This document shows, in pieces, positions 9,030 to 18,616 of a DNA stretch of 64,000 nt; positions within the stretch are counted from its first letter, which is position 1; every line of letters begins with the position of its first letter. Source of the stretch: an uncultured SAR116 cluster alpha proteobacterium (GTDB taxonomy: Bacteria > Pseudomonadota > Alphaproteobacteria > Puniceispirillales > Marisalimonadaceae); the NCBI GenBank assembly GCA_902595515.1, contig CACJQK010000002.1, positions 1 through 64,000 on the forward strand. The letters are read 5' to 3'. The translations under genes were made by a program, and so were the position numbers. Under the pieces are notes generated by a model that was given only the letters and a program-made list of their open reading frames with translations, ran no database searches and was not told the origin of the DNA.

Positions 9030-9848
9030 ATGTTTAAAACCAATGTAAAAATAACATACGCTGAATCATGGCTTCCAATTCATCATAAGTTTTTCATACA
9101 TACTGTCGAACTATTATCAGCAAGAATCGCACTAGAAAAAAGATACAAAACCTTTATTTCTAATTCTATAAATAAAACTGGTACAGAGTTATGGAAACAT
9201 GCGTTAAACTCTATGGGAATAGAAACTCCAAAATTAACTCCAATAACTAAAAGAAAAAAAGGTAAAGGACTAATTATTGCTGCCAATCATCCTTTTGGAG
9301 TTACTGACGGAGTGTTTTTATCTTGGTTTGCATCTACATTTGATAATAATTTTAGAGTAATTGCGCATGGCGTTCTTCAAAAAGAACCAACTCTTGCAAA
9401 CAACATACTTCCTATTGATTTTAGTAATAAAAAAAATGCTATGAGAGACAATGTTGTTACTAGACAAACTGCAATTCAAATTTTAAAAAATGGAGGTGTA
9501 GTAGCAATTTTCCCGGCAGGAGGAGTTGCCTGGTCTAGAAAGAAGGGATTACCTATTGAAGAAGATGATTGGAAACCCATGCTAGGTAGATTGATAAATG
9601 ACTCAAAATGTGATGTTATTATTACTAAATTTGGTGGTCAAAACTCTAAAGCTTTTCAGGTTGCATCTCGAATACATCAAACTTTTAAGCAAAGTCTATA
9701 TTTATATGAAATTAGAAAAAGCTTAGATAAGCCAGTAGATTTTAAAGTTTTAAAATATTTGAAAAATGAAAATTTACCAAGGTTGGATGATAAAAGTTTG
9801 GCACTTTTTCTTCAAGACAAACATAAAACTGCACAAACTAAGCGTTAA
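9030..9848 (+). CDS. Lysophospholipid acyltransferase family protein (PlsC-like)
   Basis: Membrane-associated glycerolipid acyltransferase. The catalytic block appears as NHPFGVTDG (a PlsC-type NHx4D variant), followed by the substrate-binding FPAGGVAWS (equivalent of the FPEGTRS block) about 75 residues later. This version with AGG is typical of the lyso-ornithine or distant PlsC-like group rather than classic PlsC, so the acceptor is uncertain. There is no clear transmembrane helix. I take the ATG at 9030; an in-frame TTG at 8991 would add 13 residues and has no good ribosome site. The 3' end overlaps the convergent PhyH gene by 11 bases. Confidence 0.75.
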   Translation: MFKTNVKITYAESWLPIHHKFFIHTVELLSARIALEKRYKTFISNSINKTGTELWKHALNSMGIETPKLTPITKRKKGKGLIIAANHPFGVTDGVFLSWFASTFDNNFRVIAHGVLQKEPTLANNILPIDFSNKKNAMRDNVVTRQTAIQILKNGGVVAIFPAGGVAWSRKKGLPIEEDDWKPMLGRLINDSKCDVIITKFGGQNSKAFQVASRIHQTFKQSLYLYEIRKSLDKPVDFKVLKYLKNENLPRLDDKSLALFLQDKHKTAQTKR

Positions 9849-10692
9849 AAAGTTTTCCACTTTTTTTTGAGAGCTCAGGCGGTGCTGTAGGTCTTTTAAG
9901 AAAAGTGTCCACTTCTTTTACTTCTAAGAATTTATTACCTGCCTTAATTATTTCGCTATTTGGTAATTTAGATAGTGGAGTGTATTTTGGATGATGATGA
10001 TCTATGAAGGGATTATTTCTTGCTGCATTGTAACAACATAAAAGTGTCCAACGTCTATTAGGTGAATTATTTTTATCCGATCTATGAAGAGTATTACAAT
10101 GAAAAAAAAGTACATCGCCTGGATTCATCTCACAGTAGACTAATTCCAGATGTTTTTTTGCCTCTTCAACTCTTTTTAAATCGACACCAACTTGACCACT
10201 TTCTAATAACGCATGATCAACTCTTCCTAATTTATTTGAACCAGATAAAACCTGCAGACATCCATTTTCTTTTGTACATTTGTCCAAAGCTATCATTACA
10301 GTAGCCATAAAAGGAAATAAACAACCATTATTATACCAGTATCCATAATCTTGGTGCCATTCCCAAGCTCCACCTTCATAGGGTTCTTTAGCTGTTATTT
10401 TAGAATGATAGTGATAAACCTCTCCACCAAGCAAATCTTCCATAGTATTTACTATCTTTTCTGATCTAGCAGTGACACCATAGATACTGTCATCAGGATG
10501 GTTCCAAGCCATCATTTTAGTTGTTAATCCTTCAGAGTCTTTTCTTTCATACAAATGATCTCTTATAGCAGGATCTTGTTTTGAAGCATTTTGTAAAAGA
10601 TGTGTTTCGTCTTTATTAAAAAAACTTTTTACAACCACATACCCTTTGTCATGAAAATCTTTTGTTTGAACCTCATTTAAATACGACGCCAT
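9838..10692 (-). CDS. Phytanoyl-CoA dioxygenase (PhyH) family oxygenase
   Basis: Fe(II)/2-oxoglutarate-dependent oxygenase, 284 residues. The iron ligands are visible as HQD (in WHQDYGYW, about residue 113) and the distal His in FFHCNTLHRSD, and the 2-oxoglutarate-binding Arg follows in NRRWTLLCCYN. These proteins hydroxylate diverse small molecules, from phytanoyl-CoA to ectoine and phosphonates; nothing in the neighbourhood fixes the substrate. It is preceded on the same strand by an unrelated hypothetical gene with 29 bases between. Confidence 0.88.
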   Translation of the reverse strand: MASYLNEVQTKDFHDKGYVVVKSFFNKDETHLLQNASKQDPAIRDHLYERKDSEGLTTKMMAWNHPDDSIYGVTARSEKIVNTMEDLLGGEVYHYHSKITAKEPYEGGAWEWHQDYGYWYNNGCLFPFMATVMIALDKCTKENGCLQVLSGSNKLGRVDHALLESGQVGVDLKRVEEAKKHLELVYCEMNPGDVLFFHCNTLHRSDKNNSPNRRWTLLCCYNAARNNPFIDHHHPKYTPLSKLPNSEIIKAGNKFLEVKEVDTFLKRPTAPPELSKKSGKLFNA

Positions 10693-10721
10693 ATTTTGAT
10701 CTCCAAATTTTTAAATAGATA

Positions 10722-11339
10722 TTAAGACATATTTTTAAAATTATGCCAATTGTAATAATTACTTTTAATATCTTCGTTACAAGAAAATGCATTAAAAACT
10801 TGTTCCAAATATTTCAGCAAATTTTTACTTATTATTTTATTATTTTTTTTATTATATTTATTTTTTAATTCTTCTTCCCAAATAATCATTGCACTATGTA
10901 TTATTGCGATTGGAATAGGATCTATCTTTATAATTTTTTTGTTTTTTAAATCTTTAGAAAAATTATCTACTAAATAATTAAATTCATTCTCTATGGAAAA
11001 TAGTTTTTTTTGTAATAATTTTGTTGGGCCATCAATGCTTTCTCTAGTATTAGGATCTTTTTCCCACTTTCTGTCAATTAAGTCTCTTAAATATTGCGGG
11101 ATATTTTCTATTTTGAAATTTAAATTTTTAAAGTCCTTTACAACTTCATTTAAAATTAAAATGTTTTCGTCATTATTATTAATTTTAAATTTTTCTCCGG
11201 ATTTAAAATTTTCGTAAATAACAAACATTCTACGTGAAACTTCAATTAAGTTGGTTAAAGTAAAATTTACAAAAATTCCTTTTTTTGAATTTTTGATAAT
11301 TGTTCGCAATTCAGACTCAATTTGTTCTTTTTTCTTCAA
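10722..11339 (-). CDS. Hypothetical protein, Lys/Asn-rich
   Basis: I do not recognise this 205-residue protein. It is rich in Lys, Asn and Ile and looks mainly helical, with no signal peptide or membrane segment. Only charged segments such as DRKWEKDPNTRESIDGP stand out. The TTG start at 11339 has GGGAAGA just upstream. It lies 11 bases after the Sel1-repeat gene on the same strand, so the two could share a transcript. A real gene is likely because the frame is long in a very AT-rich background and spacing is gene-like. Confidence 0.6.
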   Translation of the reverse strand: MKKKEQIESELRTIIKNSKKGIFVNFTLTNLIEVSRRMFVIYENFKSGEKFKINNNDENILILNEVVKDFKNLNFKIENIPQYLRDLIDRKWEKDPNTRESIDGPTKLLQKKLFSIENEFNYLVDNFSKDLKNKKIIKIDPIPIAIIHSAMIIWEEELKNKYNKKNNKIISKNLLKYLEQVFNAFSCNEDIKSNYYNWHNFKNMS

Positions 11340-11350
11340 AATCTTCCCAA

Positions 11351-11953
11351 TTAAAAATTATCAATTTTTTTTGTACAATTATATAAGGTATTTTTCATAC
11401 AATTCGAATATAATGCGAAACCTTCATTAAATTCGTTTTTACTCATTTTTTCTTTAATCATGTTAATATTTTGACGTGCACCATCTATATTCAAATCTTC
11501 AGCTAAACGCCACCATAAAAAGGCTTTAGGATAACTAACTTCAACACCTTTTCCTTTAAAATACATATTTCCTATAATTAATCTTGATGTAGGATGATCT
11601 CTTAATGCAGAATATTTAAAAGATCTTAACGCTAACTTATAATTTTTATTTATTCCTGAGCCTTTTAAGTAAGCATGGCCTAGCGCATAGTTTGCTAGAA
11701 TATTACCTTGATTGGCAGAAAGAAAAAACCAGCTAAATGCCTCATTTTCATCTACCGGAACACCTAGACCTTTTTTATACATAATACCTAAATTATACTG
11801 AGCTTTGTCATCACCTAAATTTGCATCATAACTTAAATAATAAAGAGCTGTTTTATAATCTTTTTTTTCTAAAGCTTGATAACCGCGAAGTCTTTCATTT
11901 GCAAATGTTATAGAGCAAGTGAGTATTAAAATTAGAAAAATAAGCTTAATCAT
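11351..11953 (-). CDS. Secreted Sel1-like repeat protein
   Basis: A 200-residue protein with a clear signal peptide (LIFLILILTCSITFA, residues 4-18) and no further membrane helix, so probably periplasmic. Residues 25-165 carry about four Sel1/TPR-like repeats, each with a DKAQYNLGxMYxKGxGVxxD type pattern (AQYNLGIMYKKGLGV, ANYALGHAYLKGSGI, SRLIIGNMYFKGKGV). Such repeats mediate protein-protein contacts. It starts seven bases downstream of the pyrE stop. Confidence 0.85.
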   Translation of the reverse strand: MIKLIFLILILTCSITFANERLRGYQALEKKDYKTALYYLSYDANLGDDKAQYNLGIMYKKGLGVPVDENEAFSWFFLSANQGNILANYALGHAYLKGSGINKNYKLALRSFKYSALRDHPTSRLIIGNMYFKGKGVEVSYPKAFLWWRLAEDLNIDGARQNINMIKEKMSKNEFNEGFALYSNCMKNTLYNCTKKIDNF

Positions 11954-11959
11954 ATCAAA

Positions 11960-12655
11960 TTATCCAGATAAAGATGCAGCTCCACCATGATCTGCAGACC
12001 AAGTCATTGGATCATTTAGAAAACTCTCAACCTCTCCAATCTCGTCATTTTCAAAATAATTAGATTCTTTAGCTACTTTTAATACATCCCACCAAGTAGC
12101 TAGAGAGTGCATTTGAAGACCAATATTATTTAAAACTTCTCTCGTTTGGGGAAAAATATCATAGTAGAATACTACAAAGGTGTGATCAACTTTTGCTCCC
12201 GCTTCACGTAATGCCTCACAAAACTTTATTTTGCTATTCCCATCTGTAGTTAAATCTTCAACCAATAGTATATGGGAATTATTTTCAAAATCCCCCTCAA
12301 TTTGTGCATTCCTTCCAAAACCTTTCGCTTTTTTTCGAACATACTGCATTGGCAGCATCATTCTATCAGCTATCCAAGCCGCAAAAGGAATTCCAGCTGT
12401 TTCACCGCCCGCTATAGAATCAATGCTTTCAAAACCAATATTTCTTGTAATCTCAGAGGCCGCAAAATCCATTAATGTGTGCCTTACTCGTGGGTATGAA
12501 ATTAATTTTCTACAATCAATATATACTGGACTTGCCCAACCAGAGGTAAATTTGAAGGGTTCCTTTGCACTAAATCTTACCGCCTCAACTTCTATTAACA
12601 TTTTAGCTGTTATTCTTGAAATAACACTTTTCTCAGGAAAACTGGTTGAAAACAT
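11960..12655 (-). CDS. pyrE: Orotate phosphoribosyltransferase
   Basis: Converts orotate and PRPP to OMP in pyrimidine synthesis. The substrate region [16 protein letters not shown] (residues 32-47) and the PRPP loop [16 protein letters not shown] (about 130-145) identify PyrE. The loop reads LVEDLTTDG with acidic ED as required. An [12 protein letters not shown] segment forms the orotate pocket. Length, 231 residues, is normal for the alphaproteobacterial type. It leads a three-gene minus-strand run with the Sel1 and hypothetical genes. Confidence 0.92.
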   Translation of the reverse strand: MFSTSFPEKSVISRITAKMLIEVEAVRFSAKEPFKFTSGWASPVYIDCRKLISYPRVRHTLMDFAASEITRNIGFESIDSIAGGETAGIPFAAWIADRMMLPMQYVRKKAKGFGRNAQIEGDFENNSHILLVEDLTTDGNSKIKFCEALREAGAKVDHTFVVFYYDIFPQTREVLNNIGLQMHSLATWWDVLKVAKESNYFENDEIGEVESFLNDPMTWSADHGGAASLSG

Positions 12656-12779
12656 TTTTAACTATTCCTTTATTTTCATATTTACATCGAAATCTGACTT
12701 AAAATTTATTCAACATCAAGTATTCTAACAACTTACTATTTGAGTACACAGAATAATATATGTAATTCCATAAAGTACA

Positions 12780-14057
12780 TTATTTATAATCATTTATAAA
12801 TTTATTTAAAATTGAAACACTTTTAATAAAATCTTTAATTTCCATTCTCTCATCAGGATTATGAGAACCCCTGTCATTTCTAACAAAAATCATTCCTGTT
12901 TTAACACCTTTATTAGAAAAAATTGCTGCATCATGAGTAGCGCCACTTGCTACAGAAACTCTTGAAAAACCTAGTGATTCGCTTGCATCTAAAAGTTTAT
13001 TTACAACTTCTTGATTGCATTCAGCTGGATCTGATTTGATTACATTATCAAATTCAAAATAAACACCCCTTTCTCTTTCTATTGTTTTACATTCGGATTT
13101 TAAAAGACCTTCTAATGCATCAAGAGTTGAAATATCTTGGCTTCTTGATTCAAAACTAAATAAAATTTCTCCAGGAATTCTTGACATCGCTTGATTTTCA
13201 ATGTTTGTGTGGAAAATACCTGAAGTAAGAACAAGGTCACCACCATGTTGCTCTATTGTGTTCCAATGATCATCCATACGTGTTATTAAATCAGCTCCAG
13301 CAAAAACAGCATCCTTTCTTAAATACCTAGGGATAGTGCCCGAGTGACCTGCGTTACCTTTACATCGTATTTTATGATGTCGATAATTACCTCTAATCCC
13401 AGTTACTATTGCAATTGGCCAATCTTTATCAACAAGAACAGGACCCTGTTCAATATGTACCTCAATAAATACTTCTATTTTTTTACTGTCAATTAGAGGC
13501 TTAGATTTTTTTATCAGATCTAGTTTGGCTCCAGAAGAAACCATTGCTTTAGATAATTTATCACCTGTACTTCTGTGAGTAGAGTTTAAATCTTCTGAGG
13601 TTAACAAACCGAACAAAGCCTTGGATCCTATGCAATTTTTACCATACCAAGCGCTTTCTTCACCTCTTAAAATTAATACTTTCACAGGGAATGATGTTCT
13701 TATTTGTTTTTTTTTAAAATTCACTAAAAGTAAAAAACCTGCAACCACCCCAGCCAAACCGTCAAAATTTCCACCCTGAGGTACAGAGTCCATATGAGAT
13801 CCAATAAGGATATAATTAGTTTTAATTGATTTATCTAAAGAAAGAATTATGTTTGCAGCATTGTCTTTTTCAACATAAAAACCATATTCTTCTGCCAAAT
13901 TTATCAAGTAATTTATACCAAGAGCTTCTCCTTTACCATAAGATTCTCTTGAAACACCAACCTTGTCTTTAGTCAATGATTCAATATCAGAAAATATTTT
14001 TTCTGCTAAATTTTCAATCCATTGTTCCTTATGTAAAGGAACTTTATCATTTGACAT
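12780..14057 (-). CDS. M20-family Zn hydrolase, hydantoinase/carbamoylase type
   Basis: Dinuclear Zn amidohydrolase of the N-carbamoyl-L-amino acid hydrolase / allantoate amidohydrolase group. Metal-binding elements are GSHMDSVPQGGNFDGLAGV (residues 82-100), RGEESAW (around 130), EVHIEQGPVL (around 200) and GATHDAAIF near the C-terminus. The lid domain contains GNAGHSGT. Length, 425 residues, is typical. These enzymes release ammonia and CO2 from ureido compounds, which fits with the amidase and urea transporter in the window. Whether it prefers allantoate, ureidoglycine or N-carbamoyl amino acids cannot be told by eye. Confidence 0.88.
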   Translation of the reverse strand: MSNDKVPLHKEQWIENLAEKIFSDIESLTKDKVGVSRESYGKGEALGINYLINLAEEYGFYVEKDNAANIILSLDKSIKTNYILIGSHMDSVPQGGNFDGLAGVVAGFLLLVNFKKKQIRTSFPVKVLILRGEESAWYGKNCIGSKALFGLLTSEDLNSTHRSTGDKLSKAMVSSGAKLDLIKKSKPLIDSKKIEVFIEVHIEQGPVLVDKDWPIAIVTGIRGNYRHHKIRCKGNAGHSGTIPRYLRKDAVFAGADLITRMDDHWNTIEQHGGDLVLTSGIFHTNIENQAMSRIPGEILFSFESRSQDISTLDALEGLLKSECKTIERERGVYFEFDNVIKSDPAECNQEVVNKLLDASESLGFSRVSVASGATHDAAIFSNKGVKTGMIFVRNDRGSHNPDERMEIKDFIKSVSILNKFINDYK

Positions 14058-14143
14058 TATGAAAATCCTTCTGGTGTTTTCTAATAATAAGTATAGAATT
14101 TAATAATTTAAAAATTTTGTTTTATGATGAAAGATCATAATTA

Positions 14144-14893
14144 TTACCTAATAAAGACAAGTTTGCCTTCACTAGATTTTTCAGCATTATAAATGTAGCC
14201 GTCTAAATCGAATTTCTGCAGATCTTTTTCACTCCGCAAACGATTTTTTATTATGAAACGAGCCATAGCTCCTCGAGCATTTTTGGCATAAAAACTTATT
14301 ATTTTTTCTTTACCGTCTTTACTTTCCATAAAAACAGGCGTAATCACTTTTAGTGACAAATTATTAGTATCTATGGCGTTAAAATATTCGTTAGAAGCAC
14401 AATTTACTAAAATATCACTCCCTATTGTTTTTGCATGTTGATTTAAGTTTTCAGAAATTTTATTACCCCAATATTCATACAATGAGGAGCCATGTTTTCC
14501 TTTAAGCTTGCTTCCCATTTCTAATCGGTAAGGTTCAATTTCATCTAAAGGTCTTAATAAACCATATAAACCAGAAATAATTCTCAAGTGTTTTTGAGCG
14601 AATTCTAAATCCTTCTTATCTAAATTTTCAACACTTAATCCTTTATATGTATCTCCTGCAAATGCAAAAACTGCGGCTTTTTTTTGTTGATTGCCAAACT
14701 CGATAAACCTTTTTTTATTTAATGCTGCTAAGTTAGAACTAATATCCATTAAATTTTCTAATTCTTTTAAACTTAACTCGCGAACGACGCTTACTAACTC
14801 ATCTACATTTTTTTTAAAATAAGGCTCTGATACATTTAAGCCCTGAACTAAACTCATATTAAGTTTTTTTGCAGGTGAAACAACTACAAGCAT
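14144..14893 (-). CDS. yaaA: Peroxide-stress protein YaaA (UPF0246)
   Basis: Begins with MLVVVSPAKKLNM, the invariant start of YaaA/DUF328, and contains FAGDTYKGL and RIISGLYGLLRPLDEIEPYRLEMG, the other family blocks. YaaA limits intracellular free iron during hydrogen peroxide stress and binds DNA. Length, 249 residues, matches. It is divergent from the EamA gene. Confidence 0.93.
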   Translation of the reverse strand: MLVVVSPAKKLNMSLVQGLNVSEPYFKKNVDELVSVVRELSLKELENLMDISSNLAALNKKRFIEFGNQQKKAAVFAFAGDTYKGLSVENLDKKDLEFAQKHLRIISGLYGLLRPLDEIEPYRLEMGSKLKGKHGSSLYEYWGNKISENLNQHAKTIGSDILVNCASNEYFNAIDTNNLSLKVITPVFMESKDGKEKIISFYAKNARGAMARFIIKNRLRSEKDLQKFDLDGYIYNAEKSSEGKLVFIR

Positions 14894-15026
14894 AAATATC
14901 TCCTTTATATTTTACAAAAATAATGCATATCTAATAAAATGTCTAGATGAGCCTAAACTACTTAATTGTAAATTTTATGTTTATTAATTTATAACCAAGT
15001 TTATTTAATCAAAGATAGTTATTATA

Positions 15027-15914
15027 ATGGGATTAAACCTTTCGAAGCAATTTTTACCAATTTTCTTATTAATTCTTTTAATCTTAGTTTGGACTTCAGT
15101 TTGGTCTTTGTTTAAGATTGCCATTGATGTAATTCCTCCCCTAAGCTTTAGAGTAATCATTGGCGTGCCAGCTTTTGCTCTTTTGTTATTTCTAGGATTT
15201 AAAAAAGTAAAAACAGTATACGTTCCCAAAAGTGAGATTAAACCTCTTTTATTAATTAGTTTATTTAATGTGACATTATGGCAGGTTTTAATGCTCTACG
15301 GGATAGACATGCTTGGCGGAGGAAGAGCAGCAGTTTTAACATATACAATGCCCGTTTGGGCTACAATTTTTGCTTCTATTTTTGGTTATGAAAAAATTAA
15401 TATTTCCATAATAATTTCACTAATTTTTGGAATGATAGGAATATTATTTTTATCTTTAGAAATAAATATTTTTGATAATATGTTTGGGTTTCTTATCACT
15501 TTGTGTGCAGGTCTAAGCTGGGCGATAGGGACTATGATCGTAAAATATGGCGGGATTAAATCAGATGGATTAATTATTGCAGGGTGGCAACAAATAATAG
15601 GTGTATTTCCTATTATACCTTTTGCCTTATACTTTGATTTAAATAATTTTGGTTTAATAGATTATAGGCACATACTAATAATAATTTACGGTATTTTTTT
15701 ATCCAGCGCATACACCTATTGGGCCTATTTTACTATATTGCAAAAATTTTCAGTAAACGTAACATCGATATCTGTAATGGCCGTTCCAATTTTAGCCACT
15801 TTAATAGACTATATTTTTATGGGCGTTGTGTTCTCTGGATTTGATTTGCTAGCACTGTTTTTCATTGTATCTGGAATTTACATCGTAGCTACAAAACCTC
15901 TTAACAAAAATTAG
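15027..15914 (+). CDS. DMT-superfamily transporter (EamA)
   Basis: A 295-residue integral membrane protein with about ten hydrophobic helices arranged as two EamA repeats (roughly residues 10-140 and 150-288). The end of repeat one has GGGRAAVLTYTMPVWATI, characteristic of the drug/metabolite exporter family. The C-terminal repeat has SVMAVPILATLIDYIFMGVVF. Substrate is unknown; related proteins export amino acids or other metabolites. It stands alone on the plus strand. Confidence 0.88.
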   Translation: MGLNLSKQFLPIFLLILLILVWTSVWSLFKIAIDVIPPLSFRVIIGVPAFALLLFLGFKKVKTVYVPKSEIKPLLLISLFNVTLWQVLMLYGIDMLGGGRAAVLTYTMPVWATIFASIFGYEKINISIIISLIFGMIGILFLSLEINIFDNMFGFLITLCAGLSWAIGTMIVKYGGIKSDGLIIAGWQQIIGVFPIIPFALYFDLNNFGLIDYRHILIIIYGIFLSSAYTYWAYFTILQKFSVNVTSISVMAVPILATLIDYIFMGVVFSGFDLLALFFIVSGIYIVATKPLNKN

Positions 15915-16005
15915 AGAACCGTATGAACTTTATTTTTTAAAATTTGTATCAATTAATCAATTTTAATTTTATTGTAAGATAGAATTTAAAAAAAAAAATC
16001 AGCTT

Positions 16006-16971
16006 CTATAATCTACGGTTTATTATTTCTTTTAAAAATGGTGAAATTGTTTTTGAAACTAAAAGATGTCCTTTTTCCCAATAATGCACTTGATCTTTAA
16101 AAATCAATTTTTCATCTGAATAGTAAGCTTTGGTTAAAGTATCTGTCAAATCAATAAAACGATTAGGGTATTTATTTTTTATCTTAAAGATAATTTTATT
16201 ATTTAAAATTAGCTTAGCATTTTCTATTTCTTCAATGCTAGGAGAAAAAACTACCAAAAAGTCTAAGCCCTTACTTTCTAACCTATTAAGTTCATCAAAA
16301 AAAATATCCAAAGCAAATTGCCTATTAATTTTTTGTTTTTTAATATATTGTGCATTATTTTCTATTAAGTCAGAGTTTTTTCCAAACCATTCTTTTGGAA
16401 TAATTCTTGCTGAAATAAAGTTTAAAACCTCCCATATAGCACTTAAGTGCGATGGTGGTTCCCTAAGAATGAAGTGAGCTGTATCAAATTTTTGTAACCC
16501 CCTGTCAAAATCTCCAGAAATAAAAGTAAACACTCTTATTGGAGCAGATGAAATCCGATCGTCATATCTACTTTTAGCAACCATGTTCATAATGCCATAT
16601 GCATTTACACCCCCGTTATGACATCTCCAATTTTTCAGTTCTTTGCAAGCTAAAAAAGAAAACGTTTGATCATCATTAATGTAACTACCACCATAAGTAA
16701 CTGAATCCCCAAGGAATAAAATATTCTTACCATTTTTATTCCATTTATTTGTACTACGTAAACCTACTTCATTTATAGTAATTTTATCACCATCGAATCG
16801 AGTATATGTTTTATTTTTTCTTGGACTATATCCCCACAAGGGATGAGAATCATAAACAACTGGTTCCCCTAAACCAAACGATTTTTTCCCCACCAAATCA
16901 GCTACATACAAAATACCAATACAGGCTGTAAAGGTAAATAAAAACAATATCAAAGACTTAATCCAATTCAT
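16006..16971 (-). CDS. SGNH/GDSL-hydrolase-like protein with N-terminal membrane anchor
   Basis: Residues 6-27 form one hydrophobic helix (LILFLFTFTACIGILYVADL) that should anchor the protein on the periplasmic side. The SGNH block I is NILFLGDSVTYGG (about residue 86), with an Asn-containing segment NGGVNAYG later and a terminal block IFKDQVHYWEKGH providing the Asp-x-x-His dyad. Such proteins often acylate or deacylate glycans or lipids. Shares the opening MNWIK with the SGNH gene at 17435, hinting at a duplicated module. It is separated from that gene by a gene-free gap of about 460 bases. Confidence 0.72.
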   Translation of the reverse strand: MNWIKSLILFLFTFTACIGILYVADLVGKKSFGLGEPVVYDSHPLWGYSPRKNKTYTRFDGDKITINEVGLRSTNKWNKNGKNILFLGDSVTYGGSYINDDQTFSFLACKELKNWRCHNGGVNAYGIMNMVAKSRYDDRISSAPIRVFTFISGDFDRGLQKFDTAHFILREPPSHLSAIWEVLNFISARIIPKEWFGKNSDLIENNAQYIKKQKINRQFALDIFFDELNRLESKGLDFLVVFSPSIEEIENAKLILNNKIIFKIKNKYPNRFIDLTDTLTKAYYSDEKLIFKDQVHYWEKGHLLVSKTISPFLKEIINRRL

Positions 16972-17434
16972 ATCTTTCCTTACTCAAGATTAAACGTAAA
17001 CTTACTACCGTTTCGGAACACATTTGTAATAAAGCTGAAGAGATACTTCTTGTATTTCGATTTTAATTAATTATTACATTATAATTCTTACTAAAGATAA
17101 CTCAGTTTGGAAAATAATCTATAAATTTTTAACCTCTATCTTAATTTTTAATATCCTTATAAATTTGAGAAAAAAGGTAAGGCTTATTATTTTTTATTAA
17201 ACTCTCTTTTTTGTTATCACATTGAATAGAGTACATATGTTGATTTAAAATATTTTAAAGAATCAAAATGATTAAATTTGCATATTGATTAATTCAGTAT
17301 GTTTTTGCAGTTACCTTAAAGCATTTTCAAATTTAATTGTTTGTAAAGTGTTATATCTTTAAAAAATTAGCAACTTCTTATGTATTTGGAACGTAACCTT
17401 TAACTTAAGAATGACTGAATAGATAAATTTAAAA
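16972..17434. other. Gene-free interval between two SGNH genes
   Basis: Very AT-rich, with stops in all frames and no recognisable gene remnant, RNA gene or strong hairpin. The promoter for the 16971 gene probably lies at its left end. I see nothing else. Confidence 0.5.
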
Positions 17435-18616
17435 TTAATTATTTTTCTGAATAATTTTCCAAATCTCTGATGCAAGTATTTTATTACCTTTGGCATTATG
17501 ATGCCTAGGGTCATGGTACACTGAACCAGTTGGAGGAACTTTATCTGAAATATCATAACAAAAACTTAGTTTTGAACATCGATCTTTCAATTCAGCATAA
17601 AGTAATCTAATTTTTTTTCTATATCCACGGCGTCCGGTAAATTTATATAAATGTTCATCATAAGAGCCGATTTTAGGTTGTGATTGGGGCCCTTTTAACC
17701 CGAGTCCAGGTTGCAAAAAAAGATAATATCTTGCACCTTCCAACTTAACTAAGCTATTTAATCTTGTTACGTTTTTTTCCCATCTATCCGCAGCATCTAC
17801 TGCCACAAAAAAAAATTCTTTATTAACCTCTTTACTATTAACTAACTTTAATTTTTCTTTAGAACTAGATATTGGAGGTTGTTGAGATTCCGCTTTACTC
17901 ATTTTCATTAGAATATATTTGTGTTTTAAATAGGCGAACAATGAGTATATGTTAGGCAACCATTTTTTTAGGTTTTCTTCCCAAAAATTTGGCTCGACCC
18001 TCTGATCAATCCAAATTTGTTTTTCATTCATGATATTTTGAATTTCAGTTAGAAAAGGATAATTCAGTCTTCGGTTTTTATTTTCACCATGATAGTTTGG
18101 TAATTCATTAAGACCATTTAATGAAACGACTAATTTCAAATTTTGAATACGGCTACCATCCCTTATAAACTTATAGAGTTCTTGTAATGAACTATAAGCA
18201 CCAGTGCCTCCATTCAATAAGAAAAAATTATCACGTGCTAATAAGGCTAAATGTTTTGGATATGTTTCCCCTGAGGATATCTGTTGATAAAAGCCATCGG
18301 TCGTAGATCCTCCTAAAGTTAATAAAACTGGTTTGTCTAGTTGGGAACTATTATAAAAAACATACTCATTCAGAGCTTTTCCGCCATTAATTTTACATTT
18401 TACTCCATTGTAATGTGAATGACTAAGTAATGTATCTGTTTTCATTTGTAAACAAGGGTGTGATGGCACATAGCTCTGTATTTTTACTATTTCAGAACCT
18501 GGTAATTTAAAATCTTTCCCTAAAAAAAGTCTTGCAGAACCAGATATTATTTCAATAAAAAATATTGCAAAAATTAGGACAATTATATTTACAGTACCAA
18601 TTTTAATCCAATTCAT
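17435..18616 (-). CDS. SGNH/GDSL-hydrolase-like protein beside carbamoyltransferase
   Basis: Predicted anchored extracytoplasmic protein: residues 2-24 are hydrophobic (WIKIGTVNIIVLIFAIFFIE). Block I is LTLGGSTTDGFY (Gly-Gly-Ser in place of GDS), the Asn block is SLNGLNELPNYHG, and the terminal dyad is YHDPRHHNAKGNKILA. This variant is common in polysaccharide gene clusters. I use the ATG at 18616 (MNWIK...); an in-frame ATG at 18628 would add four residues. The start lies inside the end of the carbamoyltransferase gene, so the two are likely translationally coupled. Confidence 0.75.
   Translation of the reverse strand: MNWIKIGTVNIIVLIFAIFFIEIISGSARLFLGKDFKLPGSEIVKIQSYVPSHPCLQMKTDTLLSHSHYNGVKCKINGGKALNEYVFYNSSQLDKPVLLTLGGSTTDGFYQQISSGETYPKHLALLARDNFFLLNGGTGAYSSLQELYKFIRDGSRIQNLKLVVSLNGLNELPNYHGENKNRRLNYPFLTEIQNIMNEKQIWIDQRVEPNFWEENLKKWLPNIYSLFAYLKHKYILMKMSKAESQQPPISSSKEKLKLVNSKEVNKEFFFVAVDAADRWEKNVTRLNSLVKLEGARYYLFLQPGLGLKGPQSQPKIGSYDEHLYKFTGRRGYRKKIRLLYAELKDRCSKLSFCYDISDKVPPTGSVYHDPRHHNAKGNKILASEIWKIIQKNN

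Noticed and set aside
10062-10304. Plus-strand ORF inside the PhyH gene
   Set aside because: It lies wholly inside a well supported gene on the other strand and encodes no recognisable motif.
16130-16477. Plus-strand ORF opposite the SGNH gene
   Set aside because: A shadow of the minus-strand coding sequence, with low-complexity Ile/Lys/Ser content.
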